This document shows, one piece after another, positions 27,669-38,438 of a stretch of 45,348 nt of DNA. The stretch is from Sphingomonas sp. Its GTDB lineage: Bacteria; Pseudomonadota; Alphaproteobacteria; Sphingomonadales; Sphingomonadaceae. Where the stretch lies: positions 1 through 45,348 of the forward strand of contig NZ_JAIESM010000001.1 of the NCBI RefSeq assembly GCF_019746015.1. Direction: 5' to 3'. The notes beneath the pieces are model-generated. The model saw only the letters and a list, made by a program, of their open reading frames with translations. It ran no database searches and had not been told where the DNA came from. The number at the start of each line of letters is the position of its first letter. Position 1 is the first letter of the stretch. The translations under genes were made by a program, and so were the position numbers.

Positions 27669-29398
27669 GCGTTCTGGTCGCCCGGATCCAGGCATCCTCG
27701 CGCCGGTTGACGCCGGCGCGGGCCGACATCTTGCAGGTCGCGCCAGAGCGGCTGGTGATGCTGATGCTGGTCATTGCGGCGGGTGTGGCGCTGGTGCTGT
27801 CGCGGCTGATCTGGCTGGGGCTGATGGCGCAGGGGCCGGAAGGGCGCGACGCGCTGGCGCTGGTGCCGCTGCGCGGTGACATTGTCGATCGCAACGGCGC
27901 GCCGCTTGCCCGCACCATCGACATCTGGGCGATTCAGGTCGCGCGGCACGAACTGGCCAATGATCCCGCCGACCTGGCCGGCAAGCTGGCCCAGATCATG
28001 CCGGAGCATGACCGCGCCTGGTATTATCGCCAGCTGACCAGCGGGCCGCGCTACAATTATCTGGCGCAGCGCGCGCTGCCGGAGACGGTGAATGCGGTGA
28101 ACGCGCTGGGCGAGCCCGGCATCCGCTTTGCCCGGGTGCCGGAACGGCTTTATCCGCAGACGGTGCTCGCCGCGCACGCGCTGGGGCCGATCGATGCGTC
28201 TGGCCACGGCGTGAGCGGCGTCGAACGCGCGCTGGACGACCAGCTGACCAACCCCATCGCCCGCGCCCGGCCGGCGATGCTCTCGCTCGACGCGCGCGTG
28301 CAGGCCGCGGTCGAGGCGGAGCTGGGCAATGCGATGACCAGCTTTCAGGCCAAGGGCGCGGCCGGGCTGGTGCTGGACGTGGCCACCGGCGAAGTGGTGG
28401 CGATGGCGTCGCTCCCCAATTTCGACCCCAACCGCCCGCCCGCCATTGCCAACCCCAAGGACCCGTTCGATCCGGCCGCGCTGATGCTGCGCAACAATGT
28501 GGTGCAGTCGGTCTATGAGCTGGGCTCCACCTTCAAGCCGATCACGATGGCAGCGGCGATCGATTCGGGCGTGGTCGGCTCGATGGCGCGGCGCTTCGAC
28601 GCGACCGAGCCGCTGGCGATCGGCGGGTTCAAGATCAAGGACGACCACCCCCAGCGCCGCTATCTCAACATCCCCGAAACGCTGGTGCATTCCTCCAACA
28701 TCGCCACCGCGCGCATTGCCGATGAACTGGGCGCGGAGCGGATGCAGGCGATGTTCCGCAAGCTGGGCTTCGACACGCGGCCTGACATCACGCTGAAGGA
28801 GCGCGGCCGCCCGATCTGGCCGGTCAGCTGGGGCCGCGTCGCGACGATGACGACCGCCTACGGCCATGGCATCGCGATCACCCCGCTGCAGCTGGCCAGC
28901 GCCTATGCCGCGCTGGTGAATGGCGGCATCTGGCGGCCGGCAACGCTGCTGCGGCTCGCCCCCGGCCAGGTGCCCGCCGGGCGCCGGGTGATCAGCCCGG
29001 CGACCAGCGCGCGGATGCGCCAGCTGCTGCGGCTGGTGGTGCTGAAGGGCACCGGCAAGAAGGCGGAGGCGCCCGGTTACCGCGTCGGCGGCAAGACCGG
29101 CACGGCCGAGGTGGCCACCAAGGCCGGCTATGCAAAAAATCGCAACGTTTCCACCTTCGCGGCGGCTTTCCCGATGGACGCGCCGCGCTATGTGGTGGTG
29201 GTGATGATCGATTCTCCTATCGCCTCCGCCGCTTCCGCCGGCCAGACCACCGCAGGCTGGACCGCCGCGCCCGTGGTCAGCCGGGTGATCATGCGCACCG
29301 GCAGCATGCTGGGCGTGACGCCGGACCGCAACCGCGACGTCGATGTCGCCGAGCTGATGCCGCTGCTCTGGTCCGCGCCCGGGGATGCGGACGAATGA
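27665..29398 (+). CDS. ftsI: Septal peptidoglycan transpeptidase FtsI (PBP3)
   Basis: This 577-residue class B penicillin-binding protein cross-links peptidoglycan at the division site. One N-terminal membrane helix is followed by the pedestal domain with LRGDIVDRNGAPLA. Transpeptidase motifs are STFK with catalytic Ser288, SSN at 343-345 and KTG at 477-479. The start codon appears to be TTG at 27665, overlapping the ftsL stop in TTGA; no better ATG lies upstream of the membrane helix. It overlaps murE by four bases. Confidence 0.95.
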   Translation: MSVLVARIQASSRRLTPARADILQVAPERLVMLMLVIAAGVALVLSRLIWLGLMAQGPEGRDALALVPLRGDIVDRNGAPLARTIDIWAIQVARHELANDPADLAGKLAQIMPEHDRAWYYRQLTSGPRYNYLAQRALPETVNAVNALGEPGIRFARVPERLYPQTVLAAHALGPIDASGHGVSGVERALDDQLTNPIARARPAMLSLDARVQAAVEAELGNAMTSFQAKGAAGLVLDVATGEVVAMASLPNFDPNRPPAIANPKDPFDPAALMLRNNVVQSVYELGSTFKPITMAAAIDSGVVGSMARRFDATEPLAIGGFKIKDDHPQRRYLNIPETLVHSSNIATARIADELGAERMQAMFRKLGFDTRPDITLKERGRPIWPVSWGRVATMTTAYGHGIAITPLQLASAYAALVNGGIWRPATLLRLAPGQVPAGRRVISPATSARMRQLLRLVVLKGTGKKAEAPGYRVGGKTGTAEVATKAGYAKNRNVSTFAAAFPMDAPRYVVVVMIDSPIASAASAGQTTAGWTAAPVVSRVIMRTGSMLGVTPDRNRDVDVAELMPLLWSAPGDADE

Positions 29399-30810
29399 GG
29401 CTGGGCGCGCTGACGGGGGGCCTGGAACAGGCACTGGTCACCGGGTTCGCGATCGATCATCGCAAGGTTGCGCCGGGCACCGTTTTCGGCGCCTTTCAGG
29501 GGCTGAGCGCGAATGGCGAGGATTTCATCGCGCAGGCCATTGCCAGCGGCGCGGTGGCGGTGGTCGCCCGGCCGGAGGCGCAGGTTGCGGGCGCGGTACA
29601 CATCGCCGACGCCAACCCGCGCGCCGCCTTTGCCCGACTGGCGGCGAAATTCTTCGCGCCTTTCCCGCCGACAGCGGTTGCCGTGACCGGCACCAACGGC
29701 AAGACCTCCACCGTCGAAATGACACGCCAGCTGTGGCGGATGGCCGGGCACCATGCCGCCTCGATCGGCACTTTGGGGGTGACGACGGCGGATGATCGCG
29801 TGTCGACGGGGCTGACCACGCCCGACATCGTCACCTTCCTGTCGAACGTCGCGGGGCTGGCGCGCGAGGGGGTGACGCATCTGGCGTTCGAGGCGTCGAG
29901 CCACGGCCTGTCGCAATATCGCACCGAAGGGGTGCGGGTGGCGGCCGCCGCCTTCACCAATCTCAGCCGCGATCACCTCGATTATCACCGCGACATGGAC
30001 GATTATTTCGCCGCCAAGATGCGCCTGTTCGCCGATGTGGTGGACGGGGCGGGCACCGCCGTGATCTGGGCCGATGACGACTGGTCGGCGCGCGCGGCCG
30101 AGGTGGCCTGGGCGCGCGGGCTGAAGGTGATGACGGTGGGCACCGCCGGTGAGGCGATCCGGCTGGTCTCGCGCAGCCCCACGCTGCTGGGGCAGGGGCT
30201 GGTGGTGGAGCATGGCGGCAAGGCGCACAAGGTCACGCTGCCGCTGATCGGTGCCTATCAGGCGGCCAATGCGCTGACCGCGGCGGCGCTGGTGATCGCA
30301 ACCGGCGGCGACGCGGCGCAGACGATGGCGCATCTGGCGCGGCTGCAGGGGGTGCGCGGCCGGCTGGAACGCGCGGTGATCAACCGGGCGGGCGCGCCGG
30401 TCTATGTCGATTATGCGCATACGCCCGACGCGATCGAGGCGGCGATTGCCGCGCTGAAGCCGCATGTCGCCGGGCGGCTGATCGTGCTGATCGGCGCGGG
30501 CGGCGACCGCGACGCCGGCAAGCGCGCGCCGATGGGCGCGGTGGCCGCCGCCCATGCCGATGTCGTGATCGTGACTGACGACAATCCCCGCAGCGAAGAC
30601 CCCGCGCTGATCCGCGCCGCCGTGATGGCGGGCGCGCCCGGCGCGATCGAGATTGCCGGCCGGCGCGAGGCGATTGCCGAGGCGGTGGCGATGGCCGGCG
30701 CCAAGGACATCGTGCTGATTGCCGGCAAGGGGCATGAGCAGGGGCAGATCATCGGCGATCTCGTCCTGCCGTTCGACGATGTTGCCGTTGCGCGCGAGGT
30801 GGCGGCCTGA
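29395..30810 (+). CDS. murE: UDP-N-acetylmuramoyl-tripeptide synthetase MurE
   Basis: This 471-residue Mur ligase adds the third residue to UDP-MurNAc-L-Ala-D-Glu in the cytoplasm. The ATP loop TGTNGKTSTVE has K103. The motif DNPR at residues 396-399 is the signature for meso-diaminopimelate as substrate, so the peptidoglycan is the Gram-negative type. Further markers are AFEASSHGLSQYR and YAHTPDAIEAAI. It overlaps ftsI (ATGA), and its stop shares one base with the murF start. Confidence 0.97.
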   Translation: MRLGALTGGLEQALVTGFAIDHRKVAPGTVFGAFQGLSANGEDFIAQAIASGAVAVVARPEAQVAGAVHIADANPRAAFARLAAKFFAPFPPTAVAVTGTNGKTSTVEMTRQLWRMAGHHAASIGTLGVTTADDRVSTGLTTPDIVTFLSNVAGLAREGVTHLAFEASSHGLSQYRTEGVRVAAAAFTNLSRDHLDYHRDMDDYFAAKMRLFADVVDGAGTAVIWADDDWSARAAEVAWARGLKVMTVGTAGEAIRLVSRSPTLLGQGLVVEHGGKAHKVTLPLIGAYQAANALTAAALVIATGGDAAQTMAHLARLQGVRGRLERAVINRAGAPVYVDYAHTPDAIEAAIAALKPHVAGRLIVLIGAGGDRDAGKRAPMGAVAAAHADVVIVTDDNPRSEDPALIRAAVMAGAPGAIEIAGRREAIAEAVAMAGAKDIVLIAGKGHEQGQIIGDLVLPFDDVAVAREVAA

Positions 30811-32183
30811 TGCTGTGGACCGCAACCGAAATCGCCGCCGCCACTGGCGGCACCGCCTCGGCCGGCTTTGCCGCGACCGGTGTCACCTTCGACTCGCGTG
30901 AGGTGGCGCCGGGGCATCTGTTCGTCGCGCTGAAAGGGGCGGAGACCGACGGCCACCGCTTCCTGCCGCAGGTGTTCGAGCGTGGCGCGGCGGGCGCCAT
31001 CGTGTCGCAGCCGATTGAACAGCCGCATGTGCTGGTCGGCGATACCATGGCCGCGCTCAACGCGCTTGCCATCGCCGCGCGCCGGCGAATGCACGGCAAG
31101 GTGATCGGCGTCACCGGATCGGTCGGCAAGACCGGAACCAAGGAAGCGCTGTTCGCCGCGCTCGACCGGGGGGTGCCCGGGCGGGTCCACCGTTCGGTAA
31201 AGAGCTACAACAACCATACCGGCGTGCCGCTCAGCCTGGCGCGGATGGATGCCTGCAGCCGCTATGGCGTGTTCGAAATGGGCATGAACCATGCGGGCGA
31301 GCTGGCCGCGCTCACCCGGCTGGTGCGCCCGCATGTCGCCATCATCACCGCGATTGCGCCGGCGCATACCGAATTCTTCTCGGGCGAAGCCGCGATTGCC
31401 GATGCCAAGGCGGAGATTTTTCAGGGGCTGGAACCCGGCGGCACTGCTATCGTGCCGTTTGACAGCCCGCATGGCGCGCGGCTGGCGGCGGCGGCGCGGC
31501 CCCATGCCGGCCAGGTGATCAGCTTTGGCCTGAACCCCGGCGCCGATGTCTGCGCGCTGGAGACGATGAGGAGCGCCGGCGGCGGCACCTTCGTCACCGC
31601 GCGGCTGATGACGTGCGAGCTGGGCTTCACCATCAACCAGCCGGGGCGCCACTGGGTGTCGAACGCGCTGGCGGTGCTGGCGGCGGTGGAAGCGGTGGGC
31701 GGCGATGTTGCCGCCGCGGGCCTCGCGCTTGCCGATCTGGATGGCCTTGCCGGGCGCGGCGCGCGCTTTTCCGTGCCGCTGGCGGATGGTGGCCAGGCGC
31801 TGGTGATCGACGAAAGCTATAACGCCAACCCCAGCTCGATGCGGGCGACGCTCGCCGTGCTCGCCGCCGAGCCCGCCACGCGCCGGCTGGCGGTGCTGGG
31901 CGAAATGCGCGAACTGGGGCGCGAGAGCGACGCATATCATGCCGGGCTGGCCGAGCCGGTGCTGGCGGCGGGGGTGGCGGGCGCGGTGCTGGTGGGCGGC
32001 GGCATGGCGGCGCTGGCAAAGGCGCTTGAGGGACGGCTCGATTTCGTCCATGTGGCCGATGCCGCCGCCGCCCGCGCCCAGCTTTCCTCGATGCTGTCCG
32101 ATGGCGACGCGGTGCTCATCAAGGGATCTAACGGCGTGGGGCTGGCGGCAGTGGTCGCGGCGCTCAAAGGCGGAACCGCATAA
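30810..32183 (+). CDS. murF: UDP-N-acetylmuramoyl-tripeptide--D-alanyl-D-alanine ligase MurF
   Basis: This 457-residue Mur ligase adds D-Ala-D-Ala to complete the pentapeptide precursor. The ATP loop is [14 protein letters not shown] with K107. Family blocks include [30 protein letters not shown] and [13 protein letters not shown]. Length is normal. It shares one base with both murE and mraY (TGATG and TAATG), so translation is likely coupled through the series. Confidence 0.97.
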   Translation: MLWTATEIAAATGGTASAGFAATGVTFDSREVAPGHLFVALKGAETDGHRFLPQVFERGAAGAIVSQPIEQPHVLVGDTMAALNALAIAARRRMHGKVIGVTGSVGKTGTKEALFAALDRGVPGRVHRSVKSYNNHTGVPLSLARMDACSRYGVFEMGMNHAGELAALTRLVRPHVAIITAIAPAHTEFFSGEAAIADAKAEIFQGLEPGGTAIVPFDSPHGARLAAAARPHAGQVISFGLNPGADVCALETMRSAGGGTFVTARLMTCELGFTINQPGRHWVSNALAVLAAVEAVGGDVAAAGLALADLDGLAGRGARFSVPLADGGQALVIDESYNANPSSMRATLAVLAAEPATRRLAVLGEMRELGRESDAYHAGLAEPVLAAGVAGAVLVGGGMAALAKALEGRLDFVHVADAAAARAQLSSMLSDGDAVLIKGSNGVGLAAVVAALKGGTA

Positions 32184-33253
32184 TGCTTTACCTGATTGCC
32201 CAGCAGCTCGGCTTCCCCGGCGTCCTCAACCTGGTGCGCTATCTCAGCTTCCGCTCGGGCGGGGCGGTGGCGACCGCGCTGCTGATCGGCCTGGTCATCG
32301 GCCCGCGCTTCATCGGCTGGCTGCGCGTGCGCCAGGGCAAGGGCCAGCCGATCCGCACCGACGGCCCGCAAAGCCACCTCGCCAAGCGCGGCACGCCGAC
32401 CATGGGCGGGCTGATGATCCTGACCGCGCTCAGCGTGTCGATCCTGTTGTGGATGGACCTGACCAATCCGTTCGTCTGGGCGTGCCTGTTCGTCACGCTG
32501 GGCTTCGGCCTGATCGGTTTCCTTGATGATTATGACAAGGTCCGCAAGCAGAAGACGGCGGGCATTTCCGGCCGGATGCGGCTGGCCGGCGAATTCCTGA
32601 TCGCGGGCGTCGCCAGCTGGATCATCACCCAGCATAACGGCACCCATCTCTATCTGCCGTTCCTGAGCGACGTGTCGATTGACCTGGGCTATTTCTACAT
32701 CCTGTTCGCCGCCTTCACGATTGTCGCGTTCGGCAATGCGGTGAACCTGACCGACGGGCTGGACGGGCTGGCGACGATGCCGGTGATCATTGCCGCCGTC
32801 GCCTTCATGCTGATCGTCTATCTGTGCGGCAATGCGAAGTTCGCGGCGTATCTGGGCATTCCGCATGTGCCGCGCGCGGGCGACCTGGCGATTTTCTGCG
32901 GCGCGATGGTGGGGGCGGGGCTGGCGTTCCTGTGGTTCAATGCGCCGCCGGCGGCGGTGTTCATGGGCGATACCGGCAGCCTGGCGCTGGGCGGCGCGCT
33001 GGGCGCGATTTCGGTGGTTGCGCACCATGAAATCGTGCTGGGCATCATCGGCGGGCTGTTCGTGGTGGAGGCGCTGTCGGTCATCATCCAGGTGTTCTTC
33101 TACAAGCGCACCGGGCGGCGCATTTTCCGCATGGCGCCCATCCATCATCATTTCGAGCAGCTTGGCTGGGCCGAGTCGACCGTGGTGATCCGCTTCTGGA
33201 TCGTCGCGCTGGTGCTCGCGCTGGCGGGGCTGTCCACGCTGAAGCTGCGATGA
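32183..33253 (+). CDS. mraY: Phospho-N-acetylmuramoyl-pentapeptide-transferase MraY
   Basis: This 356-residue integral membrane enzyme with about ten helices forms lipid I from UDP-MurNAc-pentapeptide and undecaprenyl phosphate. Catalytic and family motifs are [46 protein letters not shown] and [13 protein letters not shown]. It overlaps murD by four bases. Length and motif order are normal. Confidence 0.97.
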   Translation: MLYLIAQQLGFPGVLNLVRYLSFRSGGAVATALLIGLVIGPRFIGWLRVRQGKGQPIRTDGPQSHLAKRGTPTMGGLMILTALSVSILLWMDLTNPFVWACLFVTLGFGLIGFLDDYDKVRKQKTAGISGRMRLAGEFLIAGVASWIITQHNGTHLYLPFLSDVSIDLGYFYILFAAFTIVAFGNAVNLTDGLDGLATMPVIIAAVAFMLIVYLCGNAKFAAYLGIPHVPRAGDLAIFCGAMVGAGLAFLWFNAPPAAVFMGDTGSLALGGALGAISVVAHHEIVLGIIGGLFVVEALSVIIQVFFYKRTGRRIFRMAPIHHHFEQLGWAESTVVIRFWIVALVLALAGLSTLKLR

Positions 33254-34635
33254 TCAGCTGCACCGCCTGGCGCGGCAAACGCTATGCGGTGCTGGGGCTC
33301 GCGCGCTCGGGCGCGGCGACGGTGCAGGCGCTGCTGGCAAGCGGCGCGCAGGTGGTGGCGTGGGACAGCGACGAGGGGCGGCGTGCGGCCCTGCTTCAAA
33401 CCCCTCCCCTTCAGGGGAGGGGCAGGGGGTGGGGCGCGGCTGCCGGCGAACAACCTCTGGATAGGCCCCACCCCAACCCCTCCCCTGAAGGGGAGGGGCT
33501 TTTGACGCTCGCCGATCTCGACACGCTGGACCTTGCCGGGTTCGACGCGCTGGTCGTCTCGCCCGGCGTGCCGATCAACCGGCACCCGCTAGCGGCCAAG
33601 GCTCGCGCGGCGGGCGTGCCGATCATCGGCGATGTCGAGCTGTTCGCACAGGCGCGTGCCGAGCTGCCGCCGCACCGCGTCGCCGCGATCACCGGCACCA
33701 ATGGCAAATCGACGACGACCGCACTGCTCCACCACATCCTGGCCACCGCCGGGGTGCCGACGCTGATGGGCGGCAATATCGGCCTGCCGGTGCTGTCGCG
33801 CGATCCGCTGCCGGCGGGCGGCGTCTATGTGCTCGAACTGTCCAGCTATCAGATCGACCTGACCACCTCGCTCGAGTGCGAGGTGGCGGTGCTGCTGAAC
33901 ATCACGCCCGACCATCTGGACCGTTATGACGGCTTTGCTGGCTATGCCGCTGCCAAGGCGCGGCTGTTCACGATGCAGCGCGGCACCGGCACCGCGATCA
34001 TCGCCATCGGCGACGCGGCGAGTGCGGCGATTGCCCGGTCGCTGAGCGCGCGGGGCGAGGGGCTGATCAAGATCGCGCCGGGCTTCTGCATGGATCAGTC
34101 GCGCTGGCCTGCGCTGCAGGGCCCGCACAATGCCGTGAACGCGCTCGCCGCGATCCGCGCGGCAGAGGCGCTGGGCGTGCCCGCCGCTGCCATCGACCGG
34201 GCGCTGGAAAGCTTCACCGGCTTGCCGCACCGGATGGAAACGGTGGCGGTGAAGCGCGGCGTGCGCTTCGTGAACGACAGCAAGGCGACCAACCCGGAAA
34301 GCACCGCGCCGGCGCTTGCCGCCTTTGGTCGTATCCACTGGATTGTCGGCGGGCAGGCAAAGACCGACACGCTGGATGCGTGCGCGCCGGGCTTTGGCCA
34401 TGTTGTCCGCGCTTATGCGATTGGCGAGGCGGCGGCGCGCTTTGCCGCGCTGCTGACGGATGTGGTGTCGGTCGAGCAGTCGGGCACGCTGGCGGCGGCG
34501 GTGGCGGCAGCGGCGGCGCGCGCGGGCGAGGGCGACACGGTGCTGCTGTCGCCGGCCTGCGCCTCGTTCGACCAGTTCCGCGATTTCGAGGATCGCGGCG
34601 ACCAGTTCCGCGCGCTGGTGGAGGCGCTGCCATGA
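33250..34635 (+). CDS. murD: UDP-N-acetylmuramoyl-L-alanine--D-glutamate ligase MurD, with repeat-coded insertion
   Basis: This 461-residue Mur ligase adds D-Glu to UDP-MurNAc-L-Ala. The N-terminus [12 protein letters not shown] binds UDP, the ATP loop [13 protein letters not shown] has K153, and [13 protein letters not shown] and [12 protein letters not shown] follow. Residues 51-83 ([12 protein letters not shown] ... [11 protein letters not shown]) have no place in the family: they are the translation of a palindromic repeat at 33401-33498 that keeps the reading frame. Without it the protein would have about 428 residues, close to normal. The insertion lies in the UDP-binding domain, between [13 protein letters not shown] and [10 protein letters not shown], before VVSPGVP, presumably in a surface loop. 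Active-site residues are intact, so it should work. It overlaps mraY and ftsW by four bases each. Confidence 0.96.
   Translation: MISCTAWRGKRYAVLGLARSGAATVQALLASGAQVVAWDSDEGRRAALLQTPPLQGRGRGWGAAAGEQPLDRPHPNPSPEGEGLLTLADLDTLDLAGFDALVVSPGVPINRHPLAAKARAAGVPIIGDVELFAQARAELPPHRVAAITGTNGKSTTTALLHHILATAGVPTLMGGNIGLPVLSRDPLPAGGVYVLELSSYQIDLTTSLECEVAVLLNITPDHLDRYDGFAGYAAAKARLFTMQRGTGTAIIAIGDAASAAIARSLSARGEGLIKIAPGFCMDQSRWPALQGPHNAVNALAAIRAAEALGVPAAAIDRALESFTGLPHRMETVAVKRGVRFVNDSKATNPESTAPALAAFGRIHWIVGGQAKTDTLDACAPGFGHVVRAYAIGEAAARFAALLTDVVSVEQSGTLAAAVAAAAARAGEGDTVLLSPACASFDQFRDFEDRGDQFRALVEALP
33401..33498. repeat. Palindromic composite repeat, family A, copy 2 (inside murD)
   Basis: Two perfect 10-bp hairpins, CCCCTCCCCT-TC-AGGGGAGGGG (33401-33422) and the same arms with a GA loop (33477-33498), flank a core bounded by CAGGGGGTGGGG and CCCCACCCC. 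This matches the layout of 4582-4673. It is translated in the murD frame. The right hairpin is followed by CTTTT, so it also looks like a terminator. Confidence 0.88.
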
Positions 34636-35870
34636 ACGGGCGCGCGCGCAGCGGGCTGTGGGCGCGGGTGCGGCCGCGCGGCGGGCGCGGCGACCGCTCG
34701 GCGCTGGGCATGTGGTTTTTCGATATCGACCGGGTGCTGCTGCTGCTGGCGCTGCTGCTGATCGCGATCGGGCTGCTGGCGGTGGCAGCGGCCTCGCCCG
34801 CCTCGGCCGTGCGCTATTCGAGCGAGAAGGTGCATTACGCCCCGCTTTATTATTTCTGGCGCCAGCTGATGTGGGTGGCGGTGGGCGTGCCGGCGATGAT
34901 CATCGTTTCCATGCTGCCGGTCGATACCGCGCGGCGGCTGGCGCTGCTGGGTGCCGCCTTCTTCTTCGCGTGCCTGGTGCTGGTGCCCTATCTGGGGGTG
35001 ACGGTGAACGGCGCGCGGCGCTGGCTGGGGGTGGGGATTGCCCAGTTCCAGCCGTCCGAATTCCTGAAGCCCTGTTTCGTCGTCGCGATTGCCTGGCTGC
35101 TGAGCCTGAAGGACAAGGACCCCGGCCTGCCGGTGGTGCCGATCAGCATGGCGCTGCTGGCGCTGGTCGGCTTCCTGCTGATGCGCCAGCCCGATTTCGG
35201 GCAGACGGTGGTGTTCGTGTCGATCTGGCTGGCGCTGGTGATGGTGTCGGGCATGTCGTTCCGGCTGCTGGCCTTTCTGGGCGCGGCGGCGCCGGTGGGG
35301 CTGGCGGCGGCCTATATCTTCTATCAGACGGCGCGGGTGCGCATCGACGCCTTCATCTGCGGCATTGCCAAGCTGCCGCACTGCGTGAGTGAGGATCGCG
35401 AGCCGATCGACACCTTCCAGACCGACGCCGCGCACGCCACCATTACTGGTGGCGGCTGGTTCGGCACCGGCCCCGGCGGCGGCACGATGAAGTTCGGCCT
35501 GCCGGAGGCGCATACCGACTATATCTTCTCGGTCGTGGGGGAGGAGTTCGGGCTGATCGCCTGCGGGGTGATCGCGCTGATCTTCGTCACCCTGGTCGTG
35601 CGGGTGTTCGTGAAGCTGCTGGACGAAACCGATTCCTTCCGCCTGCTGGCCGCGGCCGGGCTTGCAACCCAGTTCGGCGTGCAGGCGTTGATCAGCATGG
35701 CGGTCAACACCGGGCTGGCCCCGTCGAAAGGCATGACATTGCCATTTATTTCCTATGGCGGCTCGTCGATGCTGGCGCTTTCGGGCGGAATGGGCTTGCT
35801 GCTGGCGTTTACCCGGCGCAATCCGTTCCTGGTACGCTCTCCCTATATCGTGCGATGGAACAGCCAATGA
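34632..35870 (+). CDS. ftsW: Septal peptidoglycan glycosyltransferase FtsW
   Basis: This 412-residue SEDS-family membrane protein polymerises lipid II at the septum with FtsI. About ten membrane helices are visible. Family motifs are NGARRWLGVGIAQFQPSEFL, LMRQPDFGQTVVF, and AHTDYIFSVVGEEFGLI, with FISYGGSSML near the end. The start at 34632 overlaps the murD stop; the N-terminal 30 residues are basic and cytoplasmic. It overlaps murG by four bases. Confidence 0.95.
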   Translation: MNGRARSGLWARVRPRGGRGDRSALGMWFFDIDRVLLLLALLLIAIGLLAVAAASPASAVRYSSEKVHYAPLYYFWRQLMWVAVGVPAMIIVSMLPVDTARRLALLGAAFFFACLVLVPYLGVTVNGARRWLGVGIAQFQPSEFLKPCFVVAIAWLLSLKDKDPGLPVVPISMALLALVGFLLMRQPDFGQTVVFVSIWLALVMVSGMSFRLLAFLGAAAPVGLAAAYIFYQTARVRIDAFICGIAKLPHCVSEDREPIDTFQTDAAHATITGGGWFGTGPGGGTMKFGLPEAHTDYIFSVVGEEFGLIACGVIALIFVTLVVRVFVKLLDETDSFRLLAAAGLATQFGVQALISMAVNTGLAPSKGMTLPFISYGGSSMLALSGGMGLLLAFTRRNPFLVRSPYIVRWNSQ

Positions 35871-37027
35871 GTGAACCGCGTCATTTCGTTCTCGCCGCCG
35901 GCGGCACGGGCGGGCACATGGTGCCGGCCGCAGCACTTGCCGCCGAGCTGATCCGCCGGGGCCATTCGGTGGCCCTGGTCAGCGACGCGCGCGGCGTGCG
36001 CTTTCCCGGCCTGTTCGAAGGGATAGAAACGCACATCATGCCGGCCGGGCGGCTGGCGGGCGGGCCGGTCGGCTGGCTGCGCGCGGGCCGCGCGATGCTG
36101 AAGGGCCGGGCGATGGCGATCAAGCTGTTCAAGGCGCACCGGCCGGCGGCGGTGATCGGTTTTGGCGGCTATCCCGCTTTCCCCGCGCTGATGGCGGCCT
36201 TTGCCTGCCGCATCCCGACCGCGATCCATGAGCAGAATGCGGTGCTCGGCCGCGTCAACCGGCTGGTGGCGGGGCGGGTGAGCGCGATTGCCACCTCCTA
36301 CCCCGATGTCGCGCGGCTGGCGCCGGGCCATTGGGGCAAGACCCGGCTGGTCGGCAATCCGGTGCGCGAGTCGGTGCGGATGCTGCGCGAGCGGCCCTAT
36401 CCGCTGATCGAGGAGGATTCGATCTTCCGCGTGCTGGTGACGGGTGGCAGCCAGGGCGCAAGCGTGCTCAGCCAGGTGGTGCCCGACGGGCTTGCCCTGT
36501 TGCCGGTCAGTCTGCGCCGCCGCCTGCAGGTGACGCATCAGGCGCGCGCCGAAGATATCGAGGCGGTGCGCGCCAAATATGCCGAGCATTCGATCCCGGC
36601 GGAACTGGCCACCTATCTGCCTGACCTGCCCGAGCAGCTGGGCTGGGCGCATCTGGTGATCGCGCGCGCCGGCGCCTCGACGCTCGCCGAGCTGACCTGT
36701 GCCGGGCGCCCGGCGATCCTGGTGCCGCTGCCCAGCGCGACCGACGATCACCAGACCGCCAATGCCCGCGAAATGACCGACGCGGGCGGTGCGCGCACCA
36801 TTGCCCAGCGGCATTTCAACCCGGTGGAACTGGCCAAGCAGATGCAGAAGCTGGGGCTGGACCCGCAGGCGCTGCAGAACGCGGCGCACCGTGCCTGGTC
36901 GATCGGCCGGCCGGAGGCGACGGGCGACCTGGCCGATCTGGTCGAAAGTCTGGACGGGCCGCTGCGCCCCAATCCGGTGGGCGCCCCGCGCGCCGCCCGG
37001 CCAAAGCCGCAGGCCGCCTATGCATAA
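35867..37027 (+). CDS. murG: UDP-GlcNAc--lipid I GlcNAc-transferase MurG
   Basis: This 386-residue peripheral membrane glycosyltransferase converts lipid I to lipid II. The first Gly-rich loop is [13 protein letters not shown]. Others are [37 protein letters not shown] and [20 protein letters not shown]. The ATG at 35867 overlaps the ftsW stop (ATGA) and has GGAA eight bases upstream; ATG 35855 is an in-frame alternative. An Ala/Pro-rich tail of about 20 residues ends the protein. It overlaps murC by eight bases. Confidence 0.96.
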   Translation: MSEPRHFVLAAGGTGGHMVPAAALAAELIRRGHSVALVSDARGVRFPGLFEGIETHIMPAGRLAGGPVGWLRAGRAMLKGRAMAIKLFKAHRPAAVIGFGGYPAFPALMAAFACRIPTAIHEQNAVLGRVNRLVAGRVSAIATSYPDVARLAPGHWGKTRLVGNPVRESVRMLRERPYPLIEEDSIFRVLVTGGSQGASVLSQVVPDGLALLPVSLRRRLQVTHQARAEDIEAVRAKYAEHSIPAELATYLPDLPEQLGWAHLVIARAGASTLAELTCAGRPAILVPLPSATDDHQTANAREMTDAGGARTIAQRHFNPVELAKQMQKLGLDPQALQNAAHRAWSIGRPEATGDLADLVESLDGPLRPNPVGAPRAARPKPQAAYA

Positions 37028-38438
37028 GCGGGTGATGCGCGGCGTCGCGACCGACATCGGCACGATCCATTTCGTCGGCATCGGCGGCATCGGCATGTCG
37101 GGCATTGCCGAGGTGATGCACAATCTTGGCTATCGCGTGCAGGGGTCGGACGTGGCCGAAAGCTATGTCGTCGCCGGGCTGCGCGCCAAGGGGATCGAGG
37201 TGTTCATCGGCCAGAAGGCGGAAAATCTGGGCGAGGCGGCGGTCATCGTCACCTCCACCGCCATCCGCCGTGACAATCCGGAGGTGGAGGCCGCCTATGA
37301 GCGCCGCATCCCCGTGGTGCGCCGCGCCGAGATGCTGGCGGAACTGATGCGGCTGAAATCCACGGTCGCGGTGGCCGGCACGCACGGCAAGACCACCACC
37401 ACCTCGATGGTCGCCGCGCTGCTCGATGCGGGCGGGGTGGACCCGACCGTCATCAACGGCGGCATCATCAACAGCTACGGCTCGAACGCGCGGCTGGGCG
37501 CCAGCGACTGGATGGTGGTGGAGGCCGACGAAAGCGACGGCAGCTTCCTGCGTCTGGACGGCACGATTGCGGTGGTGACCAATATCGACCCCGAGCATCT
37601 GGACCATTATGGCTCGTTCGACCGGGTGAAGGACGCGTTCGTCCAGTTCATCGAGAATGTGCCCTTTTACGGCGCGGCGCTTCTGTGCCTCGATCATCCC
37701 GAGGTGCAGGGCATTTTGCCGCGCGTGCGCGACCGGCGCGTGGTGACCTATGGCTTTTCCACCCAGGCCGATGTGCGCGGCGTGAACGTGACGCCGATTG
37801 CCGGCGGCAACCGGTTCGAGGCGATCGTGCGCCAGCGCGACGGCACCACCCGCTCGATCGAGGGGATCGAGCTGCCCATGCCCGGCCGGCACAATGTGCA
37901 GAACGCGCTGGCCGCAATCGGCGTGGCGCTGGAGCTGGGCATTCCCGACGAAACCATCCAGCAGGGCTTTGCCAAGTTCGGCGGGGTGAAGCGTCGCTTC
38001 ACCAAGGTGGGCGAGGTGAAGGGCGCGGCGATCATCGACGATTATGGCCATCATCCGGTGGAAATCCGCGCGGTGCTGGCGGCGGCGCGCGAAGGGGCGC
38101 AGGGCCGGGTGATCGCGGTGATGCAGCCGCACCGCTATTCGCGCCTCGGCGGGCTGATGGACGAATTTCAGCAGGCGTTCAACGATGCCGACATGGTCTT
38201 CGTGACGCCGGTCTTTGCCGCTGGCGAAGCGCCGGTCGAGGGCGTGTCGGCCGATGCGCTGGTGACGGGGATCAAGAACCGGGGCCACCGCTCGGCGCAG
38301 ACGGTGGCGGACGCGGCGAGCCTGGCACAGGCGCTGGCCGGCATCGTCCAGCCGGGCGATCAGGTGGTGTGCCTGGGCGCGGGCGACATCACCAAATGGG
38401 CCGCGGGGCTTGCTGCCGCGATCGAGGCGGCGGCATGA
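37020..38438 (+). CDS. murC: UDP-N-acetylmuramate--L-alanine ligase MurC
   Basis: This 472-residue Mur ligase starts peptide stem synthesis. The N-terminal nucleotide motif is [19 protein letters not shown], the ATP loop [11 protein letters not shown] with K near 124, and then [25 protein letters not shown] and [10 protein letters not shown]. The start at 37020 lies inside the end of murG (eight-base overlap); ATG 37035 is an alternative. Its stop overlaps murB in ATGA. Length is typical. Confidence 0.97.
   Translation: MHKRVMRGVATDIGTIHFVGIGGIGMSGIAEVMHNLGYRVQGSDVAESYVVAGLRAKGIEVFIGQKAENLGEAAVIVTSTAIRRDNPEVEAAYERRIPVVRRAEMLAELMRLKSTVAVAGTHGKTTTTSMVAALLDAGGVDPTVINGGIINSYGSNARLGASDWMVVEADESDGSFLRLDGTIAVVTNIDPEHLDHYGSFDRVKDAFVQFIENVPFYGAALLCLDHPEVQGILPRVRDRRVVTYGFSTQADVRGVNVTPIAGGNRFEAIVRQRDGTTRSIEGIELPMPGRHNVQNALAAIGVALELGIPDETIQQGFAKFGGVKRRFTKVGEVKGAAIIDDYGHHPVEIRAVLAAAREGAQGRVIAVMQPHRYSRLGGLMDEFQQAFNDADMVFVTPVFAAGEAPVEGVSADALVTGIKNRGHRSAQTVADAASLAQALAGIVQPGDQVVCLGAGDITKWAAGLAAAIEAAA

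Noticed and set aside
24953..31000. Several open frames of 500-760 codons on the minus strand opposite cysK-murE
   Set aside because: They run across several well-supported genes and their junctions and show no domain features, as expected from codon bias.
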